Origin: Planctomycetota bacterium
GTDB taxonomy: Bacteria > Planctomycetota > Planctomycetia > Planctomycetales > Planctomycetaceae
Length of the DNA: 64,000 nucleotides
Reading direction: 5' to 3'
NCBI GenBank assembly: GCA_023417655.1
Contig: JAEZFD010000066.1
Location: 65,537 to 129,536 of the forward strand
The position numbers were made by a program, and so were the translations under genes. This document shows positions 1-11,505 of the stretch, piece after piece; within the stretch, counting starts at the first letter, position 1, and each line of letters opens with the position of its first letter. Below the pieces are notes generated by a model. It ran no database searches. It saw only the letters and a list, made by a program, of their open reading frames with translations, and was not told the DNA's origin.

Positions 1-433
1 CTGCTCACCAGCCCCCCCGGCAACAGACCGATGTGGTGGGCACGAATAGGGAATCCCCGGCAGAAATCTGGGCAAAATTTCGTTGACATTAATGTTACCG
101 TGCATACGATCCATCACTATTCGTATGCGAACCACATTGCATGCGAATCGTTTGTTGACTCGATCTCAGCTTCCTGTCCTGTCGATGCGGATTCGCGCAG
201 GGTCCTCTCTCGACAAACCCCCTGTTTGATTTTCCGTCTGATTTTGAGGAGTGGCACGGTCACGCTCGCCCGATGCCAGTTCGTCCCAGTGCTCTCGTCT
301 CGCGGTTTTCACCCGCGAACTGCCACTCAACATTTCATCTCGCATCATCATTTTGGCGCGAAGATATCTCGAAACATCATCGCAGATTCTACTCTCTTTT
401 CTGACTTTGCCAATCGGCACCGGAGGGACCTAC
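1..433. other. Non-coding leader before the DUF1559 gene
   Basis: I see no convincing gene here. A long open frame crosses the region but has atypical composition and overlaps the real gene in another frame. The stretch has a short direct repeat (ATGCGAA at 125-131 and 141-147, 16-base period) and ends in a strong ribosome binding site at 422-427. It may hold the promoter of the DUF1559 gene, but I cannot place one with confidence. Confidence 0.4.
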
Positions 434-1369
434 ATGCGTCGTCGTCACGGATTCACACTGATCGAGCTTCTGGTGGTCATTGCGATCATCGCCGTTCTGA
501 TCGCCCTACTCTTGCCAGCGGTTCAGCAGGCTCGCGAAGCTGCTCGAATGACGCAGTGCAGAAACAACCTGAAGCAGCTGGGGCTGGCGTTTCAGAACTA
601 CCACGATACCTACACGACCTTTATGCCAGGTGGGTTCCTCACACCGGGCAACCAGTACCCGGTGGGCTGGGTTCCTCGAATCTTCCCTTACATCGAACAG
701 GGGACACGCCTGCAAGCGGCAATTGGGAAATATTCACACACCGACTTCTGGACGATGATTTCCCCTTACCGAACGCACGACACAACTGATCCTCTTTGGG
801 GTCCTATCCCCGGACTGAGTTGTCCGAGTTCGGCACTGGGAGATCGAGCCTCGGATCACACGACCGTTGGGAACTTCCCTAATGCGCACATGCAAGGGGC
901 GCTGCACTATCGGGCAAACGGCGGATCCCGCGACGAAGACCTGGTGACGGGGACCGATGCAGACCGTTACTACTCACGCTCTGGTGTCATCTATCCTCTC
1001 AGCCGCACAAGCATGGCCCGAATCACTGACGGATCGTCGAATACCATTTTGCTCGGTGAAACCTCAAGCACTGATGGGTGGAGTTCAAGCTCAATCACCG
1101 GGTGGGGCGGAATTAAGCCCTGGGTCTATGGATTCACCGGAAACTCGGTCGGGTATCTGACAATCGACAACAAGATCGTCCAGTATCCAATCGGCTACCG
1201 CGGTACATTCGCTTCCAACTTCACACCCTATAAGAGCCAGCATGGGGGCGGGGGAGCCAACTTCGCGTTCTGTGACGGGAGCGTCCGTTTCATGTCCCAA
1301 AACATGAGCCTGACGATTCTGAAGTCGCTGGCGACGCGGGCTTCCGGTGAAGTGGTCGGTGAGTTCTAG
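434..1369 (+). CDS. DUF1559 domain protein with prepilin-type N-terminus
   Basis: This is a 311-residue member of the large planctomycetal DUF1559 family of pseudopilin-like proteins. Residues 6-11 (GFTLIE) form a type IV prepilin processing site, followed by a long hydrophobic helix to about residue 30 and the family hallmark QQAREAAR. The C-terminus carries the usual FAFCDGSVRF block. The ATG at 434 is chosen over the upstream in-frame start because it follows a GGAGGG ribosome binding site and begins just before the prepilin signal. Such proteins are expected to be processed by a prepilin peptidase and held in the envelope. Their function is unknown. A small lipoprotein gene follows, a pairing often seen in this phylum. 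Confidence 0.93.
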   Translation: MRRRHGFTLIELLVVIAIIAVLIALLLPAVQQAREAARMTQCRNNLKQLGLAFQNYHDTYTTFMPGGFLTPGNQYPVGWVPRIFPYIEQGTRLQAAIGKYSHTDFWTMISPYRTHDTTDPLWGPIPGLSCPSSALGDRASDHTTVGNFPNAHMQGALHYRANGGSRDEDLVTGTDADRYYSRSGVIYPLSRTSMARITDGSSNTILLGETSSTDGWSSSSITGWGGIKPWVYGFTGNSVGYLTIDNKIVQYPIGYRGTFASNFTPYKSQHGGGGANFAFCDGSVRFMSQNMSLTILKSLATRASGEVVGEF

Positions 1370-1584
1370 AACAGCTTGCTCTCCCGTCTGCCCTCTCAAC
1401 TCTGCAGGTCGCTGCGAAGCCGCCTGCAGACGCTTCGCGGCAACGCGACTTACGTCTGATCATTCGATGAGAAAAGCACCGCTCCCCTGGCTGATTCAGG
1501 GGAGCCTGTTCTTCTGAATTTGAGTTGGCAGTCAGTCGCTGTGCCGTCCATCCGACATGTTCTTTTTCGGAGACTCAAATCCTT

Positions 1585-2010
1585 ATGGCTCACTCCATTC
1601 GCCAATGGTCTCGCTCGCTGAGTGTAGCGATGGCAACTGTGACATTGTTTTCTTTGATGGGCTGCGGAGAACCGGGACCTAAGACCGTTGAGGTGAAGGG
1701 AACCGTCAGTGTGAATGGCACCCCAATCAAGTTGGGGACCATCATGTTCGTTCCGGATCAGGCCGGTGCGACTGCTTATGGGGAGATCAACCCTGAGGGA
1801 CAATATGTCGCCAAGGTCGCCCCGGGCACTTACAAAGTCGCGATCAACGCCGTGGGACATCCCAATGGTCCTGAAGGTCCCGTTGTGAACTATGCTCCAG
1901 AGAAATACAGCACAGAACAGACTTCCGGGCTGACGGCCACTGTCCCAGAAGAGGGAGAGACCACGATCGACTTCGACCTCGAAGGTCCTCAACTGAAAGC
2001 CAAGAAATAG
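1585..2010 (+). CDS. Small lipoprotein, carboxypeptidase-regulatory-like fold
   Basis: A 141-residue secreted lipoprotein. The N-terminus has a signal peptide ending in a lipobox (LMGC, Cys 27). The rest matches the pattern of small transthyretin/carboxypeptidase-regulatory-like beta-sandwich proteins found next to DUF1559 genes: VEVKGTVSVNGTPIKLG, then FVPDQ and a PGTYKVAI strand. The ATG at 1585 puts the signal peptide directly at the start, while the longer frame would bury it. It lies 215 bases after the DUF1559 gene in the same direction and is followed by a hairpin terminator. Its role is unknown, and a cell-surface location is inferred from the lipobox. Confidence 0.85.
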   Translation: MAHSIRQWSRSLSVAMATVTLFSLMGCGEPGPKTVEVKGTVSVNGTPIKLGTIMFVPDQAGATAYGEINPEGQYVAKVAPGTYKVAINAVGHPNGPEGPVVNYAPEKYSTEQTSGLTATVPEEGETTIDFDLEGPQLKAKK

Positions 2011-2067
2011 CGTTGTTCTTCTCAGTCAACGATTGAGAAGATGCATTTTCCAAAGCATCGTGAACGC

Positions 2068-2123
2068 AAAGCCCGACAGTGCTGAGTCGCCGAGTGCGAG
2101 ACAGTGTTGTCGGGCTTCTTTAT
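2068..2123 (+). terminator. Rho-independent terminator after the lipoprotein gene
   Basis: GCCCGACA at 2071-2078 pairs with TGTCGGGC at 2108-2115, followed by a T-rich stretch (TTCTTT). It sits 58 bases after the lipoprotein stop codon. Confidence 0.75.
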
Positions 2124-2165
2124 TGAATCAGCCGGCCTTATTCCCGCCTGGAAGCGACTGACGTT

Positions 2166-3431
2166 CTAGGAACTCAGAACCCGTTCACTGAGATAATCAC
2201 TGAGTCTCGCTGCGAAGTCGTGCAGCCAGACGAAGTCAGTGCCGGCGGTCAGATTGGCAATCGTCCCTAAGCTGACGATGACCAGAATCAGGACGAGACC
2301 AATTGCTTTGCCGATGTCCTGGCCTTTCAGGCTTCCCAGCTGATCGGGATCTCCTGACAGGTAGGCACTGGCCGCAAAAAACTCTTCACCGATTAACGTG
2401 TAATCGCAGGCCGCAACAAAGAACGGAAGTTGCGCGGGCTGTGCGGTGCCAGCGATCTGAATGGCTCCAATGGAGTTTCCGGTTTCCGCGAGGATCAGTG
2501 ACTCGGCATAGAATGATCCGAGATAGAAGCAGGCGGCGGGACGTTCACGAACCATCTTGCCGGTCAGGAACGAGACATAGGCAAACTGCTCATCAGTCAC
2601 ATAGTAAACGAGGTCTTCGCGATAGGCATCCGGACGGCCAGCAGCGAGGAACGCGTTCGCAACAGTCTCTCGAGCGGCTGTCATCACCAGCGACTTTGAT
2701 GTCGGGGTTTCTAGCTCGCAGTCGTATTCCGCGGCCCGCTCCGCGACCCGACCGAGCAATGTCAGACCGGCGATGGTCTGCATCTCGTTCATGTCCTGAA
2801 TGCCGGGAACGAACAGGCAGGATCGCCCCATTTCCGTGGCTCGACCGACTGCTTCTTCGATGGCTTCCAACCCGGCGATCGGCCGCACGCGCAGAGACAT
2901 CCCTGATCGCGCGAGGAGAATCATCCCGATGATGGACCCGCAGATCAGACAGGTCATCACCAGCAGCCAGAATTTGCCTGAGTCGAAGCCCTCCCGAGTC
3001 GCGATCACTGGCGAATTCTCGCCAAGTCCTACGAAAGAGGACTGCTCACCTTGCTCATTCACCGCAACAACACGGAACCAGAGCGGCATGTTCCGTGGAA
3101 CATCAGTGATTGTTACGGTGCCAACTCCCGCCTGAATTTCTTCGGGGGTTGGTTTCCAGGTTTTGACTGGGTGATAGATTCCGCGAAATTCGCCGCACTG
3201 GTCGATGCGATATTCGACGGTCTCCGGAGAAATCTGCTCAGGAATCCGAATCGTCAGATCGACCGCAGTCCCATTATCCCACCCGTGATCAGTCGCCGTG
3301 ATTGACTCCGGAGGCTGGGGCGCAGCAGCGAAGCACAGTCTCCCCAAGCCAAAAAGCAGAACGACGAAAACAGCAATCGGCACGAGAGAGCCGAAACATC
3401 GTTGAAGCATTGCCAGCGGAGTTCGGTTCAT
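2166..3431 (-). CDS. Secreted/membrane protein with DUF6754-like domain
   Basis: A 421-residue protein. Residues 1-36 look like a signal peptide or anchor, residues 40-140 resemble a fibronectin-III-like sandwich (MPLWFRVVAVNEQGEQS), and a transmembrane helix spans about 154-174. The following soluble domain has the block GRATEMGRSCLFVPGIQDMN, which I recognise from DUF6754 proteins of Planctomycetes and Chloroflexi. A second hydrophobic helix lies near 373-393. Its start overlaps the stop of the upstream gene by four bases (ATGA), so the two are almost certainly co-translated. Function is unknown; the topology suggests a membrane complex with the partner protein. The domain name is from memory and was not searched. 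Confidence 0.8.
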   Translation of the reverse strand: MNRTPLAMLQRCFGSLVPIAVFVVLLFGLGRLCFAAAPQPPESITATDHGWDNGTAVDLTIRIPEQISPETVEYRIDQCGEFRGIYHPVKTWKPTPEEIQAGVGTVTITDVPRNMPLWFRVVAVNEQGEQSSFVGLGENSPVIATREGFDSGKFWLLVMTCLICGSIIGMILLARSGMSLRVRPIAGLEAIEEAVGRATEMGRSCLFVPGIQDMNEMQTIAGLTLLGRVAERAAEYDCELETPTSKSLVMTAARETVANAFLAAGRPDAYREDLVYYVTDEQFAYVSFLTGKMVRERPAACFYLGSFYAESLILAETGNSIGAIQIAGTAQPAQLPFFVAACDYTLIGEEFFAASAYLSGDPDQLGSLKGQDIGKAIGLVLILVIVSLGTIANLTAGTDFVWLHDFAARLSDYLSERVLSS

Positions 3432-4552
3432 TCGACAACGATCTCCACATTAGCACGGGGAACGATGAGTTCGCGGCCGGTAGCAGATCGAACCTTCAAC
3501 ACGCGTGCTTTTGAGCCGGATGCAAGGACTTGTGGATCAACTGGAAGTGCCGTGATTGTTCCAAGTTCTCCGAAGTACGGATCTCGAATCAGCCGGACGC
3601 TTGCGCCGACCTTCAATTCGCCTCCGGCTGCACGTTCGACAACCTCTGCATTTCGGGCGACCGATTCCCGCAAGGGAATCACGATCTCCGGGCGCAGGAC
3701 TCCTGCTCTGATCTGGGTGGCTCCATTCACCGAGGTCATGTCACCGGCATGTGACTTCAGAAGATCAAAGGTGCGCTGCGACATGGCGATTTCACCGAAA
3801 CCCTCTGTCACAATGAGCGTGATTCCGATCCTTTCCGAACCGGTGATCGCGACCCCGAGGTCATAACCCAGGATACTTTTCAGATCGAAGTCATTGATCC
3901 CGCCGCAGATGATGCCTCGCACGTTCAACTCGATGGCCCGAGCGACTGCGGCGCCATGTACGCGGCGTCCTCCGACGACAATGCAACCGGCATGTTCAGG
4001 CAGAAAGAGTTCCGGCGTCAGGTCCTGATCAGGCCTGCTCACAAGAATTCGGAGTGGACCGCTCGCTTCTCCTCCAATACCAAAGATCCCCTGCACAAAC
4101 GCGGCAGGTGTTTCGATGACGACCCCTTCCGTGGGCAAAACCTCCACGACAGTTCCAGCGACGAATGCGTTCACTTCCAATGGTCGAGGCTCGCCGCGGA
4201 GGATCACCTGACCTGTGATGCTGGAAATGGATTCCACAGTGCCGGTGACGGGAGACTCACAGGTCTGTCGGAAGTAACCAAAGATTCCGTTTGAGCGAGC
4301 GAGTGGTTCGCCTTCTTGAACGGGGTCTCCCACCCGTTTGAGCATTGCCGCAGGGACATCAGCTGGCGATGTCGAAATCAAATTTGACACGTTGACCGGG
4401 AAGATATTGCCGGGCTGGTCGGTATGAGCGACGACCTGCTCGGCCGTGACATGATCTCCCTGCCTCACCCGAATTTCACCGGGAATGGGAAGAACTCGCG
4501 TCACGCGATAGCGTGTGCTGGCCTTCACCTGAAGTCCGGGCGTGTACGTCAT
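3428..4552 (-). CDS. Conserved protein with barrel-sandwich and KOW-like segments
   Basis: A 374-residue protein without a signal peptide. The N-terminal 120 residues look like repeated barrel-sandwich or lipoyl-like hairpins (GEIRVRQGDHVTAEQVVAHTD, then PVTGTVESIS), but no biotinyl lysine motif is obvious. The middle has a Gly-rich alpha/beta segment (GCIVVGGRRVHG, GIICGGIN), and the C-terminus has a KOW-like motif (IRDPYFGELGTITALP). It is the first gene of a two-gene unit with the DUF6754-like membrane protein, overlapping it by four bases. I do not recognise a function. The pairing suggests a cytoplasmic partner of a membrane component. Confidence 0.75.
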   Translation of the reverse strand: MTYTPGLQVKASTRYRVTRVLPIPGEIRVRQGDHVTAEQVVAHTDQPGNIFPVNVSNLISTSPADVPAAMLKRVGDPVQEGEPLARSNGIFGYFRQTCESPVTGTVESISSITGQVILRGEPRPLEVNAFVAGTVVEVLPTEGVVIETPAAFVQGIFGIGGEASGPLRILVSRPDQDLTPELFLPEHAGCIVVGGRRVHGAAVARAIELNVRGIICGGINDFDLKSILGYDLGVAITGSERIGITLIVTEGFGEIAMSQRTFDLLKSHAGDMTSVNGATQIRAGVLRPEIVIPLRESVARNAEVVERAAGGELKVGASVRLIRDPYFGELGTITALPVDPQVLASGSKARVLKVRSATGRELIVPRANVEIVVE

Positions 4553-4690
4553 GAGACAAGGTCATCACAGGCGAGGAGATCGGAATTCACTCGCCGGATT
4601 CTAACAGTCTGCGCGGATCTTTGCCCTCCCAATCTGAAGATCAGGAGTGCCCTGGGATCACAATGGGGACGAGACGCAAAACTGATCGGA

Positions 4691-5635
<945 letters not shown>

Positions 5636-5731
5636 AGGTCCGTGGCAGTTCTTAAATAACAGGATCTTGCAACTTGCGGCTGCAGGAGCGGCAACTGAAC
5701 AATTCTAGAACCCGACTGGTGTCGTGGGACT

Positions 5732-7228
<1,497 letters not shown>

Positions 7229-7373
7229 GCTGACTCCACTTCGAACGACTTTGGCCCAGTTCAGATTTGACGCAGTTCAGAGAGGCAGAGCAGGTTCCTC
7301 AGAAACTGTGGCCGCCAGATCACACTGATGGCTGAGCTTCCGAAGAACCTTCTCGCATTCACGCCTTCAAGTT

Positions 7374-7410
7374 GATGTCAGGCGCGAATGGTCTCGTCGC
7401 GCCTGACATC
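7374..7410 (-). terminator. Perfect hairpin after hisG
   Basis: GATGTCAGGCGCGA at 7374-7387 pairs with TCGCGCCTGACATC at 7397-7410, a perfect 14-bp stem with a 9-base loop. It lies 15 bases past the hisG stop on the minus strand. The T tract is weak, so it could act as a terminator or as an mRNA-end stabiliser. Confidence 0.6.
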
Positions 7411-7425
7411 CAGTGACGTTCAGCG

Positions 7426-8304
7426 TTACTCAATGATCTTGCTGATCGGGAACTCGACGATTCCATTTGCTCCGGCCGCTTTCAGACGGGGAACAATGGA
7501 GCGAACGATGTGTTCATCGAGGATCGTGTTCACGGCGACCCATTCCGGATCAGAGAGTGAAGCGACCGTCGGATCTTTCAGAGCAGGCAGTGCTGCAAGA
7601 ACCTCCTGCAGATCACCTCGGCGGACGTTCATCATCAGTCCGACTTTGCCTTCAGCGGCGAGACAGGACTGCAGCATCAGCGAGATGCTCTGCAGCTTCT
7701 CCCGCTTCCATTCATCGTCCCAGGACTGCTTGTTGACGATCAGGCGGGTCGTGCTCTCGATCACCTGATCAACGATGCGCAGGTGATTCGCTCGGAGCGA
7801 TGACCCGGTTTCGGTCACTTCCACAATGGCATCAGCCAGTCGGGGCGGCTTCACTTCCGTCGCGCCCCATGAGAATTCGACTTCAGCGGTCACACCATGC
7901 TTGGCAAGATAAGCCTGCGTCAGCCCGACCGCTTCAGTAGCGATTCGTTTTCCCTGCAGATCCTGAACGGTCTGGACAGGGGAATCTTCAGGCACACACA
8001 GGACCCAGCGGACGGGACGGCGGCTGGTCTTGGAAAAGACCATCTCACAGACTTCATGAACGTTGGCCTGAGTCTCCATGACCCAGTCATATCCAGTGAT
8101 GCCGGCATCGAGAATTCCGTCTTCGACGTACCGAGCCATCTCTTGAGCACGAATCAGGAGGCATTCGATTTCCGGATCGTCGATAGACGGATAATACGAC
8201 CGGGAAGAAAAGGTGATTTTGTATCCCGCCTTGCGAAACAGCTCAGCGCAGGCCTCCTGCAGACTTCCTGCCGGGATCCCCAGTTTCAAAATTTCTTCCG
8301 CCAT
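7426..8304 (-). CDS. hisG: ATP phosphoribosyltransferase, long form
   Basis: A 292-residue enzyme for the first step of histidine synthesis, joining ATP and PRPP to give phosphoribosyl-ATP. The length and the C-terminal regulatory domain (GLMMNVRRGDLQEVLAALPA and following) mark it as the long, HisZ-independent form. The catalytic domain shows DAGITGYDWV and the PRPP loop segment VEVTETGSSLRAN. The ATG at 8304 is chosen because GAGGA precedes it and the family normally begins with a short residue run before the LGIPAGSL motif. The longer frame adds 29 atypical residues. hisI lies just upstream on the same strand. No other his genes are in the window. Confidence 0.95.
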   Translation of the reverse strand: MAEEILKLGIPAGSLQEACAELFRKAGYKITFSSRSYYPSIDDPEIECLLIRAQEMARYVEDGILDAGITGYDWVMETQANVHEVCEMVFSKTSRRPVRWVLCVPEDSPVQTVQDLQGKRIATEAVGLTQAYLAKHGVTAEVEFSWGATEVKPPRLADAIVEVTETGSSLRANHLRIVDQVIESTTRLIVNKQSWDDEWKREKLQSISLMLQSCLAAEGKVGLMMNVRRGDLQEVLAALPALKDPTVASLSDPEWVAVNTILDEHIVRSIVPRLKAAGANGIVEFPISKIIE

Positions 8305-8460
8305 GGATTTCCTCAGACTCGTTCGATTAGACCATTTTGATTTTTGATCTGACTGTTTTCGCCACGCGGAACGCAGGCTCTCATCAATCAAAACGCGGCC
8401 TGCGCAGGCACTTGAAAGAGCACACGACTCTCGGCCAGCAGATGCAATTGGGCCGTCAGA

Positions 8461-8844
8461 TTATTTTTTCGCGTACACAACGTTCGGATCGAAAACCCGT
8501 TCCCCTTCCACAGAGACCGCCGACGTCGCCGGATCAATCTTGCGGAAAAAGCAGCTTTGGAAGCCCTCGTGACAGGCTGCACCACCAACTTGCCGTACCT
8601 TGACGAGGAGCGTGTCGGCGTCGCAATCAAAATAGATTGCTTTCAGTTCCTGCACATTCCCGCTTTCTTCCCCCTTGCGCCAGAGTTTCTGACGGCTGCG
8701 GCTGTAATAGCAGACGCGCCCCGTCCGCAAGGTTTCCTCATAAGCCTGCTGGTTCATATAGGCCAGCATCAGCACCGTTCCGCTGGCTTCGTCCTGAGCG
8801 ATCACGGGAATCAACTCGGATTTCTGGAAATCGGGACCATTCAC
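8461..8844 (-). CDS. hisI: Phosphoribosyl-AMP cyclohydrolase
   Basis: A stand-alone HisI of 127 residues catalysing the third step of histidine synthesis, opening the purine ring of phosphoribosyl-AMP. Diagnostic blocks are VLMLAYMNQQAYEETL, YYSRSRQKLWRKGEESGN and the metal-binding DCDADTLLVKV with GGAACHEG. No HisE domain is fused to it. No ATG fits: the open frame begins with TTG at 8853, but that codon abuts AGGA, whereas the GTG at 8844 has AGGA at a normal distance. I therefore prefer the GTG. It precedes hisG by 156 bases and may be co-transcribed. Confidence 0.93.
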   Translation of the reverse strand: MNGPDFQKSELIPVIAQDEASGTVLMLAYMNQQAYEETLRTGRVCYYSRSRQKLWRKGEESGNVQELKAIYFDCDADTLLVKVRQVGGAACHEGFQSCFFRKIDPATSAVSVEGERVFDPNVVYAKK

Positions 8845-9433
8845 GGAACGCAATCCTGGCTGGAAAGAATAAAAGATGATGCCTGCTGATAGCCGGGGGA
8901 TACACAGTCGCGAGAAATATTTCGTCTCCGCGACCTTGTGGGGCGCCAGATTTTCGCCAGCCAGAACCGATTAACTCCTCCGACGGACTCCTCCGCGTGA
9001 AGGCATCTCGGCTCATGACCTGCCAGACTGGCCGCACCTACAGTGAATCGCCACTGTAGCAGGCGAGAAGCAATCACTCTACCGGACGCCTGCCCTGCCC
9101 CCCGGTTCGAGAAAATTCTCACCAATGTGAACGGTTTTAAGGAACGATCGGCGGGATGGAAACGGATTCCCGGTCAGAGGGTGCACGGATCCGATAAGAT
9201 TCCTTTGCATCACCCCGCGCATTATCTAACATGCAACCGATTCCATCAGGTTGAACCGAGCCCGCAGGTCCGTCCAGGATCGAGACGCGGGATTTTGACG
9301 GCTGCCTGACCGGACGTCGCTGCGAACCGGTTCCGGAAGTGAACCGCTGCAATTTGCTCCATTCGATCAGCGACGACGAGACAACACTCCCGACACAGAC
9401 GACATTTCACGGTTTCAAAGAACGGATTGATCC
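8845..9433. other. Non-coding region between divergent hisI and cysC
   Basis: About 590 bases separate two divergently transcribed genes. None of the small open frames on either strand has a credible ribosome binding site or recognisable product. It should contain the promoters of both units. I cannot identify riboswitch-like folding by eye. Confidence 0.4.
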
Positions 9434-10102
9434 ATGGCAAGCGAAGGCGGCAACATCACCTGGCATGAGCACAAGGTGAGCAGCGATTCACGCAAGAAGC
9501 TCAACGGCCACAAGGGAGCCGTCATTTGGTTTACAGGTCTCAGCGGATCCGGCAAGAGCACGATCGCCAACACTGTTGACCACAAGCTCCACGCTCTGGG
9601 TGTGCGAACCTATGTTCTGGACGGCGACAACATTCGCTTCGGCCTGAACAAAGACAAGAAGTCACTGGTCGAAAAGTGCGGCTACACCGAAGAAGCCGGC
9701 GCCCGATTCGGCGTTGGATTTTCTGCTGAAGACCGCATGGAAAACATCCGCCGCATCGGAGAAGTTTCCAAGCTGTTCTCAGATGCCGGTCTGATTACCC
9801 TGACCGCGTTCATCTCTCCATACCGCATGGATCGTGACGCTGTTCGCGCGATCCTGCAGCCAGGCGAATTCATCGAAGTGCTCGTCGACGCCAAGCTCGA
9901 GATCTGCGAAACCCGCGATCCAAAGGGACTCTACAAAAAAGCCCGCGCAGGCGAACTGAAGGGCTTCACCGGCATCGACGCTCCTTACGAAGCTCCTGAG
10001 AAGCCAGAACTGGTTCTCGATTCCAACAACAAAGGGATCGATGAACTGGCCGACGAAGTAGTCGCCTACCTGAAGAACAACGGCTACCTGTCCCTGTCGT
10101 AA
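9434..10102 (+). CDS. cysC: Adenylylsulfate (APS) kinase with a lid-region insertion
   Basis: A 222-residue kinase that makes PAPS from APS for sulfate assimilation or sulfation. It has the P-loop GLSGSGKS (35-42), DGDNIRFGLN (63-72), FSAEDRMENIRRIGEV, the LTAFISPYR block and the RDPKGLYKKARAGEL signature. Between GLN and FSAEDR there are about 23 residues (73-95, including KCGYTEEAGARFGVG) where the enzymes I know have only a few (for example SDLG). The frame is intact and conserved on both sides, so this is an insertion rather than a frameshift. It stands alone, without cysD or cysN nearby, and is followed by a strong hairpin. Confidence 0.94.
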   Translation: MASEGGNITWHEHKVSSDSRKKLNGHKGAVIWFTGLSGSGKSTIANTVDHKLHALGVRTYVLDGDNIRFGLNKDKKSLVEKCGYTEEAGARFGVGFSAEDRMENIRRIGEVSKLFSDAGLITLTAFISPYRMDRDAVRAILQPGEFIEVLVDAKLEICETRDPKGLYKKARAGELKGFTGIDAPYEAPEKPELVLDSNNKGIDELADEVVAYLKNNGYLSLS

Positions 10103-10206
10103 GCCCCCGCCTCGCTGAAGATCGCCAGGAAAAACCCGGCGGCACCGCAAAGTCTACCCGACTTCGCCAGTCAGCGAGCCCGATTCACGACAGAATCAAA
10201 AATCTG

Positions 10207-10250
10207 GCAACGACGATCGAGAGCCCTGTCTCGCGATCGTCGTTGCTGTC
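10207..10250 (+). terminator. Hairpin after cysC
   Basis: GCAACGACGATCG at 10207-10219 pairs perfectly with CGATCGTCGTTGC at 10234-10246, followed by TGTCTTG. It begins about 105 bases after the cysC stop. The stem is strong but the U tract is poor. Confidence 0.6.
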
Positions 10251-10840
10251 TTGATGGGCCTCAGAGTCAGGCAACCCTCCTCTCACGCCTCTCCGTGTAG
10301 GCGTCTTCAGAAGCCGCGATTGCCCTTCCTCGCAACAACGCGACAAACCGCAGAATTTGTCGCATTTCGCTCCCATGCGGCTGTTCGACAACTCTGTTCA
10401 ACCGGGCGACTGAATTGACCAACCAATTCACAGGACGCCTGATGAATTCCCAGTGAATTTACTGGTGAAACGTGCTTTCAAAACTCGTGCAACTGCATGC
10501 CGCGGTTGACCTTCGCGACTTCGGCCCATTGAAGCGACTGCCCGAATCGAGCTTGCAATCCGTCACAGTGAAGGCGTTGAACTGATCTGCCCCAAGGCCA
10601 CTTCTGCTCCTCTCGTACGGACAGTTTGAACCGCACCACAGGGACACTTCGAGCCCCCTCAGGAACGTCAATCAGGAGGGGGCCCGGACCGTCTCACCGC
10701 ATAATTTCTGCGGAAAATGTGAGCTTTTTGCGAAGTTTGTCCGGTCAATGTAATTGACAATGCGAAACACGCGGATTCTACTTAGCCTGCATTTCCCGGT
10801 AACTGATCTCTCTCGGATGCCATTTTGAAAGGAGCCAACA
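10251..10840. other. Non-coding region upstream of the HU gene
   Basis: About 590 bases with no credible gene. It contains a GC-rich hairpin, GCCCCCTC at 10653-10660 against GAGGGGGC at 10676-10683, and a TTGACA box at 10754-10759. The hairpin could end an unrecognised transcript or belong to a leader. Confidence 0.4.
10754..10782 (+). promoter_or_regulatory. Candidate promoter of the HU gene
   Basis: A perfect TTGACA at 10754-10759 is followed, 17 bases on, by TCTACT at 10777-10782, a weak -10 match. The HU start codon lies 58 bases further on. Only the -35 box is convincing. Confidence 0.35.
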
Positions 10841-11152
10841 ATGGCCGAAAAGGCGTTGACGAAGACACAAATTCTGAACGAACTGTCTGAGCGCACTGGC
10901 GTTGCCAAGAAAGACATCGCAGACGTTCTCGAAAAGCTGGAAGGCTTGATCGAAGAAAGCCTGGGCAAGAAGGGTCCAGGGGTCTTCACTCTCCCCGGCC
11001 TGATGAAAGTGGCAATCAAGACTCGTAAGGCTCAGCCAGCTCGCGTCGGTCGCAACCCACAGACTGGCGAAGAAATTCAGATTCCGGCCAAAAAGGCCAA
11101 GAAGGTGGTGAAGGTCACCGCCCTGAAGAAGCTGAAGGAATTTGTCCACTAA
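10841..11152 (+). CDS. HU-family DNA-binding protein
   Basis: A 103-residue nucleoid-associated protein. The N-terminal helices (KALTKTQILNELSERTGVAKKDI), the beta-arm segment with ARVGRNPQTGEEIQIPAKK, and a Lys-rich C-terminus are characteristic of HU/IHF. It binds and bends DNA as a dimer. The ATG follows an AAGGAG ribosome binding site seven bases away. The protein is slightly longer than E. coli HU, and the region between the helices and arm (GKKGPGVFTLPGLMKVAI) is typical of planctomycetal versions. The next gene downstream, about 1 kb away on the same strand, is dnaA. Confidence 0.93.
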   Translation: MAEKALTKTQILNELSERTGVAKKDIADVLEKLEGLIEESLGKKGPGVFTLPGLMKVAIKTRKAQPARVGRNPQTGEEIQIPAKKAKKVVKVTALKKLKEFVH

Positions 11153-11474
11153 TCCTGAATTTCCCTACTGCATCGGCTTGTTCCAGTGCATCAGCTTCGA
11201 TTCAGGAAGCTTGCCTTAAGATAACGGACCGGATGTCAAATCCTCCGGACGTGAACTCAGGTCTGGTCGCTCTCCGGAGCGACCTGCCGGGCCTGAAACG
11301 CTTGTCGAATGCAACTGCTCGCAATGACAGGAACTCGGTTGACTCGAGCCCTGCCATCGCAGCGGTCGCAGGGTGGTTCCAGAAGTCACCATTGGGCCGC
11401 CCATTGCGGACTCTGACGACATCGAACAAGCAATTGACGACGATCGCCAGTCCCGATCTTTCTGCGAAAATCTC

Positions 11475-11505
11475 AACGGCCCCGATCGACTTGATCGGGG
11501 CCGTT
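11475..11505 (+). terminator. Strong terminator in the HU-dnaA interval
   Basis: AACGGCCCCGATC at 11475-11487 pairs with GATCGGGGCCGTT at 11492-11504, a perfect 13-bp stem with a GACTT-like loop, followed by TTTGCATTTG. No gene ends just before it. Confidence 0.75.

Noticed and set aside
31..789. 252-residue frame overlapping the DUF1559 gene
   Set aside because: It conflicts with the DUF1559 gene, which has a strong ribosome binding site and family motifs.
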